A model generated the notes under the pieces. The model saw only the letters and a program-made list of their open reading frames with translations, was not told the origin of the DNA and did no database searches. From Sulfobacillus sp. (GTDB lineage Bacteria; Bacillota; Sulfobacillia; Sulfobacillales; Sulfobacillaceae), in NCBI GenBank assembly GCA_027309085.1, contig DAIDDL010000006.1:51228-115227 (forward strand): 64,000 bases of DNA, given 5' to 3'. Shown piece by piece: positions 62,987-64,000 of the stretch; positions within the stretch are counted from its first letter, which is position 1; each line of letters opens with the position of its first letter. The position numbers and the translations under genes are program-made.

Positions 62987-63004
62987 TTTCCCACCTCCAT
63001 TTTA

Positions 63005-63033
63005 TTTATACTGGTTGGTTAATTAAAAGTCAA
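63005..63033 (-). promoter_or_regulatory. Sigma-A promoter of the ABC exporter
   Basis: Minus strand TTGACT (63033-63028), 17-bp spacer, TATAAA (63010-63005), start near 62998. The -35 sits inside the AAGTC-aattg-GACTT inverted repeat at 63027-63041. Confidence 0.75.
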
Positions 63034-63041
63034 TTGGACTT
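63027..63041. promoter_or_regulatory. Candidate TetR operator
   Basis: Inverted repeat AAGTC-aattg-GACTT, covering the -35 box of the ABC exporter promoter and lying 32 bp before the tetR start; TetR binding here would block both directions. A second A+T-rich site TTGGTTAATTAA (63015-63026) adjoins it. Confidence 0.5.
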
Positions 63042-63072
63042 ATGGTAGTATTGTGAAGGAGGGACAACGATA

Positions 63073-63702
63073 GTGCGCGACGATACCACCTTTATCCGGC
63101 CACCGGGACGGCCCAAGCATACCGACGGCGTTGATGTGCAACACAAAATATTAGTGCACGCTTCGCGCCTGTTCATGGATGGCGGCTATGAGGCCGTCTC
63201 TCTCGGCTCCATCGCCCAGGCAACTGGGATTACGAAGGCATCCATCTATTATTATTTTTCCACCAAGGCCGACTTGTTCGCGTCAGCCATGGAATGGCTT
63301 TTAGATACCATCCACCGTGAATCCCAGCGGATATTAAACGGTCCCGGCTCTCTGCGGGACCGTCTGGGTCATCTCACACTCGTGCGCCTTCAGGTCCCGC
63401 AAACTCGCTTTGATTTTTCCCGTGTCATCAGTGAAGCCGAACCGCAGCTGACTGTGGAACAGCAGCAGCGAGTGCGTAGATCCCTGGATCAGATCGCGAC
63501 CCTTATCATCGACAAGTTCCACGAAGCGGCCCAACAGGGCGATATCCGTTCTGTCGACCCAGTGCTACTTGGGCACAGCTATCTGGCCCTTCTTAATGTC
63601 GCCTTTGCCAAAAACTTACAGGGGCAGCCGTTGTTTCCTGATGCTGTCCGCACATCCCAGGAACTGATGCAGCTGTTTTTCTCCGGCCTCGCCGGCTCTT
63701 GA
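63073..63702 (+). CDS. TetR-family transcriptional regulator
   Basis: 209 residues: N-terminal helix-turn-helix (about 20-68; ILVHASRLFMDGGYEAVSLGSIAQATGITKASIYYYFSTKADLF in two stretches), then an all-helical ligand domain of the AcrR/TetR_C type. GTG 63073 with AAGGAGGGACAACGATA; an ATG start is absent in this frame before the domain. Divergent from the ABC exporter with a shared 86-bp control region, so local repressor of the exporter is the natural reading. Ligand unknown. Confidence 0.9.
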   Translation: MRDDTTFIRPPGRPKHTDGVDVQHKILVHASRLFMDGGYEAVSLGSIAQATGITKASIYYYFSTKADLFASAMEWLLDTIHRESQRILNGPGSLRDRLGHLTLVRLQVPQTRFDFSRVISEAEPQLTVEQQQRVRRSLDQIATLIIDKFHEAAQQGDIRSVDPVLLGHSYLALLNVAFAKNLQGQPLFPDAVRTSQELMQLFFSGLAGS

Positions 63703-63974
63703 GAGCGGTCAATTCCGATCTCCCGCACCATCAGCGCCGTACACGCATTAAGACGGTCGCTGGCTTTCTGGGGAATCCGGGCGTCGTCTATCTCACCTTG
63801 GACCGGACCGATACCCACCCCCCCTCAAGCTAATCGTTACCCACATCTTTTGCGCCGCAGTAAGCCTTACGAATGGTGCAGCACCGTCCTTGCGTTCTAT
63901 AATAGTCGGAATATGTCGCAAAGGTTTGTGCCTATCCTTTCGCGAATCTATTCAATCATGAGGGGGCGGCGCTA
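63703..63974. other. Intergenic stretch with possible -10 box
   Basis: No gene seen in about 270 bp. TATAAT at 63898-63903 (plus strand) could be the -10 of a promoter for the gene that seems to start at 63975; a matching -35 is not clear. Confidence 0.35.
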
Positions 63975-64000
63975 TTGGAAGAATGGGTTTTTCGTGAATT
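63975..64000 (+). CDS. Possible start of a further gene, cut by the window end
   Basis: TTG 63975 is preceded by AGGGGGCGGCGCTA, and the frame (MEEWVFREF...) stays open to the edge. Only eight codons are visible, so neither the start nor the product can be confirmed. Confidence 0.3.

Overview
The window looks like a chromosomal segment of a moderately G+C-rich, Gram-positive-type bacterium. Genes mostly carry strong AGGAGG-like ribosome sites, often with GTG or TTG starts. Regulation uses a T-box leader, a ykkC-family riboswitch and a Bacillus-type LexA (Cheo) box, and the respiratory quinone is menaquinone. Together with FeoAB iron uptake and the overall gene style this suggests a deep-branching Firmicute such as the acidophile Sulfobacillus; the genus is an inference, not a proof. 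No rRNA operon, prophage or CRISPR array is visible.

Layout: 1-12 kb (mainly minus strand) holds the isocitrate dehydrogenase gene (3' end cut off), feoB with a small zinc-ribbon gene, a short GNAT-like gene, a decayed IS630 transposase, a duplicated ferritin-like protein, a membrane Fe-S oxidoreductase of the EtfD/HdrD type, feoA-tatC, a LuxR-type two-component system, and a hydrolase-mocA-coxG trio. 12-20 kb holds an envelope cluster (YkoP-type deacetylase, MFS transporter, UgtP-like glycosyltransferase), a YigZ protein and a thiamine salvage operon (AIR-synthase-like, thiD, thiE, tenA).

20-28.3 kb is a seven-gene branched-chain/aromatic amino acid operon (ilvN-ilvC-leuA-leuB-ilvB-ilvE-pheA) behind a leader of about 450 nt, in which a ykkC-family aptamer (probably the ppGpp class) precedes a T-box. 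28.5-36.1 kb, on the plus strand, is menaquinone biosynthesis (menF-menD-menH-menB-menE-menA plus a small membrane protein); menC and menG are not in the window. 37.3-37.9 kb is a seven-tRNA cluster with its own promoter and terminator.

38.2-48.1 kb holds a winged-helix-like gene, a GAF-GAF-GGDEF diguanylate cyclase, a flavin reductase and an SOS-mutagenesis cassette: a divergent ImuB-like Y-family protein under a promoter with a near-perfect LexA box, a small unknown gene, a DUF6504-type gene and the error-prone polymerase dnaE2. An IscB nuclease element with its omega-RNA has inserted inside this cassette.

48.7-54.1 kb is a leucine/isovalerate degradation operon (acyl-CoA dehydrogenase, unknown protein, biotin carrier, carboxyltransferase, HMG-CoA lyase, enoyl-CoA hydratase). 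54-60 kb holds panB-panE, an ArsR-DUF2087 regulator, a DEDDy exonuclease and an orphan MEDS hybrid histidine kinase. The end holds an ABC-2 exporter divergent from its probable TetR repressor and the possible start of one more gene. Start codons were re-chosen from ribosome sites where the longest reading frame looked over-extended. All family assignments are by eye from motifs.
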